A DNA stretch of 64,000 nucleotides from Mycobacterium botniense (GTDB lineage Bacteria > Actinomycetota > Actinomycetes > Mycobacteriales > Mycobacteriaceae), in assembly GCF_010723305.1 (NCBI RefSeq), contig NZ_BLKW01000002.1, positions 1,116,001 through 1,180,000 of the forward strand, in the 5' to 3' direction. Of this stretch, positions 63,086-64,000 are shown in pieces. The position numbers and the translations under genes are program-made. Below the pieces are notes generated by a model that saw only the letters and a program-made list of their open reading frames with translations, had not been told where the DNA came from and searched no databases. Every line of letters starts with the position of its first letter. Position 1 is the stretch's first letter.

Positions 63086-63907
63086 TCAACGCGTGTCGCG
63101 CCACCGACACAGCGCCTCGGCGCCAGTCAGGTCGTAATCAGGTCCGCTGCAGCCGATGGTCAGCAGGCTTACACCCAGGTCCACAAGGGTCTCGGCTTCG
63201 CCGATCAACCCGCCGACGGGGGCACCGGGGCGCAACCCGGTTTCACCGCCAACCGCGGCCGATCGCTCGATACTGGCCGGGTCACGCCCGAGGGCCGCGC
63301 AATGCTCAGCCAGCACAGCCGATTTCGCCGGGTAGGTTTTGGCGGTAGCGAAGCTGTGCCAGATGTCGGCGTACTCGGCCACCAACCGCAGGGTTTTCCG
63401 CTCGCCCTCACCGCCGATGAGCAACGGAATGTGCCGCGTGGGTGGCGGGTTGAGCTTGGCCAGCCGCGATCGGATTCGGGGCAGCGCGGCCGCCAGGGCG
63501 TCGATGCGGCTGCCGGCCGTGCCGAACTCATAGCCATACTCGCGGTAGTCCTTATATTTCCATCCGGAGCCGATCCCCAAAATGAGCCGGCCGTTGGAGA
63601 TGTGGTCGACAGTTCGGGCCATATCGGCCAGCAGGTCCGGATTGCGGTAGGAGTTACACGTCACCAGCGCCCCGAATTCGATGTGCGAGGTCTGTTCAGC
63701 CCAGGCCCCGAGCATTGTCCAGCACTCGAAGTGCGGACCGTCGGGATCACCGTAGAGCGGGAAGAAGTGGTCCCAGTTGAACGCAATATCGACACCGATG
63801 TCTTCGCAGCGCCGGACCGCATCACGGATCTTGCCATAGTGCGGGGCCTGCTGGGGTTGCAGCTGTACCCCGATGCGGACGGGACGGTCGGGAAAACTCA
63901 TGCCCAT
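63086..63907 (-). CDS. LLM-class (F420-dependent type) oxidoreductase (Rv0044c-like)
   Basis: The 273-residue protein has the luciferase-like TIM-barrel fold: IGVQLQPQQAPHYGKIRDAV, FNWDHFFPLYGD, the strand GRLILGIGSGWKYKDYREYG and IPLLIGGEGERKTLRLVAEY. Mycobacterial members usually bind coenzyme F420, less often FMN, and act on unknown hydride acceptors. The ATG at 63907 or the one at 63901 may start translation; the difference is two residues. It lies downstream of the alpha/beta hydrolase gene at the edge, as in Rv0045c-Rv0044c of M. tuberculosis. Confidence 0.87.
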   Translation of the reverse strand: MGMSFPDRPVRIGVQLQPQQAPHYGKIRDAVRRCEDIGVDIAFNWDHFFPLYGDPDGPHFECWTMLGAWAEQTSHIEFGALVTCNSYRNPDLLADMARTVDHISNGRLILGIGSGWKYKDYREYGYEFGTAGSRIDALAAALPRIRSRLAKLNPPPTRHIPLLIGGEGERKTLRLVAEYADIWHSFATAKTYPAKSAVLAEHCAALGRDPASIERSAAVGGETGLRPGAPVGGLIGEAETLVDLGVSLLTIGCSGPDYDLTGAEALCRWRDTR

Positions 63908-63930
63908 AACGGTAGGCGGTTGAGGGGCGC

Positions 63931-64000
63931 TTAGCCGTTGAGCACGGCGCGCACGATGTCGGTCAGTATCCGGGGCTGGTCACTGTGGACCGAATGACCG
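63931..64000 (-). CDS. Alpha/beta hydrolase, C-terminal end only (Rv0045c-like)
   Basis: Only the last 22 codons and the stop (TAA at 63933-63931) are in the window. They read GHSVHSDQPRILTDIVRAV-LNG. GHSVHSDQP is the usual end of alpha/beta hydrolases, carrying the catalytic His in GH. From memory it matches the end of Rv0045c, an esterase-like protein. The nucleophile and start lie beyond the window edge. It is probably cotranscribed with the oxidoreductase, 23 nt downstream. Confidence 0.75.
   Translation of the reverse strand, partial: GHSVHSDQPRILTDIVRAVLNG

Overview
The window is chromosomal DNA of a Mycobacterium, centred on the replication origin. The gene content and order are those of the mycobacterial dnaA region. 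Further support comes from mycobacteria-specific proteins (CrgA, CwsA, FhaA, PknA/PknB, a MurJ-pseudokinase fusion, a DUF2694/DUF2580/DUF4226 cluster) and from a GyrA intein at the known mycobacterial site. I cannot name the species. Locus tags of the form Rv0001 are M. tuberculosis counterparts recalled from memory, not database hits.

Layout, left to right. 1-5860: accessory cluster of a partial Rv0029-like gene, EspH-like and EspC-like genes, two DUF4226 genes (one interrupted by a stop codon), an NlpC/P60 hydrolase, an XRE regulator, a divergent whiB5-like gene and a small acetyltransferase. 5902-15878: tRNA-Leu and the cell-wall/signalling operon fhaA-fhaB-pstP-rodA-pbpA-pknA-pknB. 15883-20802: pabA/trpG-like gene, DUF881 protein, crgA, PH-domain protein, ppiA, cwsA, tRNA-Ala, tRNA-Ile and a DUF3566 membrane protein. 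20853-31958: gyrA (with intein), gyrB, dciA-like, recF, dnaN, oriC and dnaA, all on the minus strand. 32557-38019: rpmH-rnpA-yidD-yidC-jag-rsmG-parA-parB on the plus strand, with two parS sites. 38328-52237: a GNAT protein, cwlM, trxC, a damaged trxB, an rsmA-like gene, sigM, murJ fusion, a secreted DUF6049-type protein, mutT4, pcnA and an Asp/Gly-repeat protein. 52463-64000: Rv0036c-like protein, YqgE, Mtc28-like antigen, leuS, SDR, MarR, an ABC amino-acid transporter with a fused binding protein-permease, GntR, an F420-type oxidoreductase and the 3' tip of an alpha/beta hydrolase.

How the genes work together: the window combines initiation (dnaA, dnaN, recF, dciA, gyrase), segregation (parA/parB/parS), and envelope growth under Ser/Thr kinase control (PknA/B, PstP, FhaA/B, RodA, PbpA, CwlM, MurJ pseudokinase, CrgA, CwsA). 

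Most notable: trxB has three separate lesions although trxC, sigM and neighbours are intact. The GyrA intein keeps its splicing residues but has lost an acidic residue of its second endonuclease motif. A DUF4226 gene carries an in-frame TAA. The gene order right of position 52240 puts the Rv0036c-Rv0045c block on the opposite side of oriC from its place in M. tuberculosis. I did not find a convincing entirely new defence or biosynthetic system. The least understood region is the type VII-accessory-like cluster at 1-4770.
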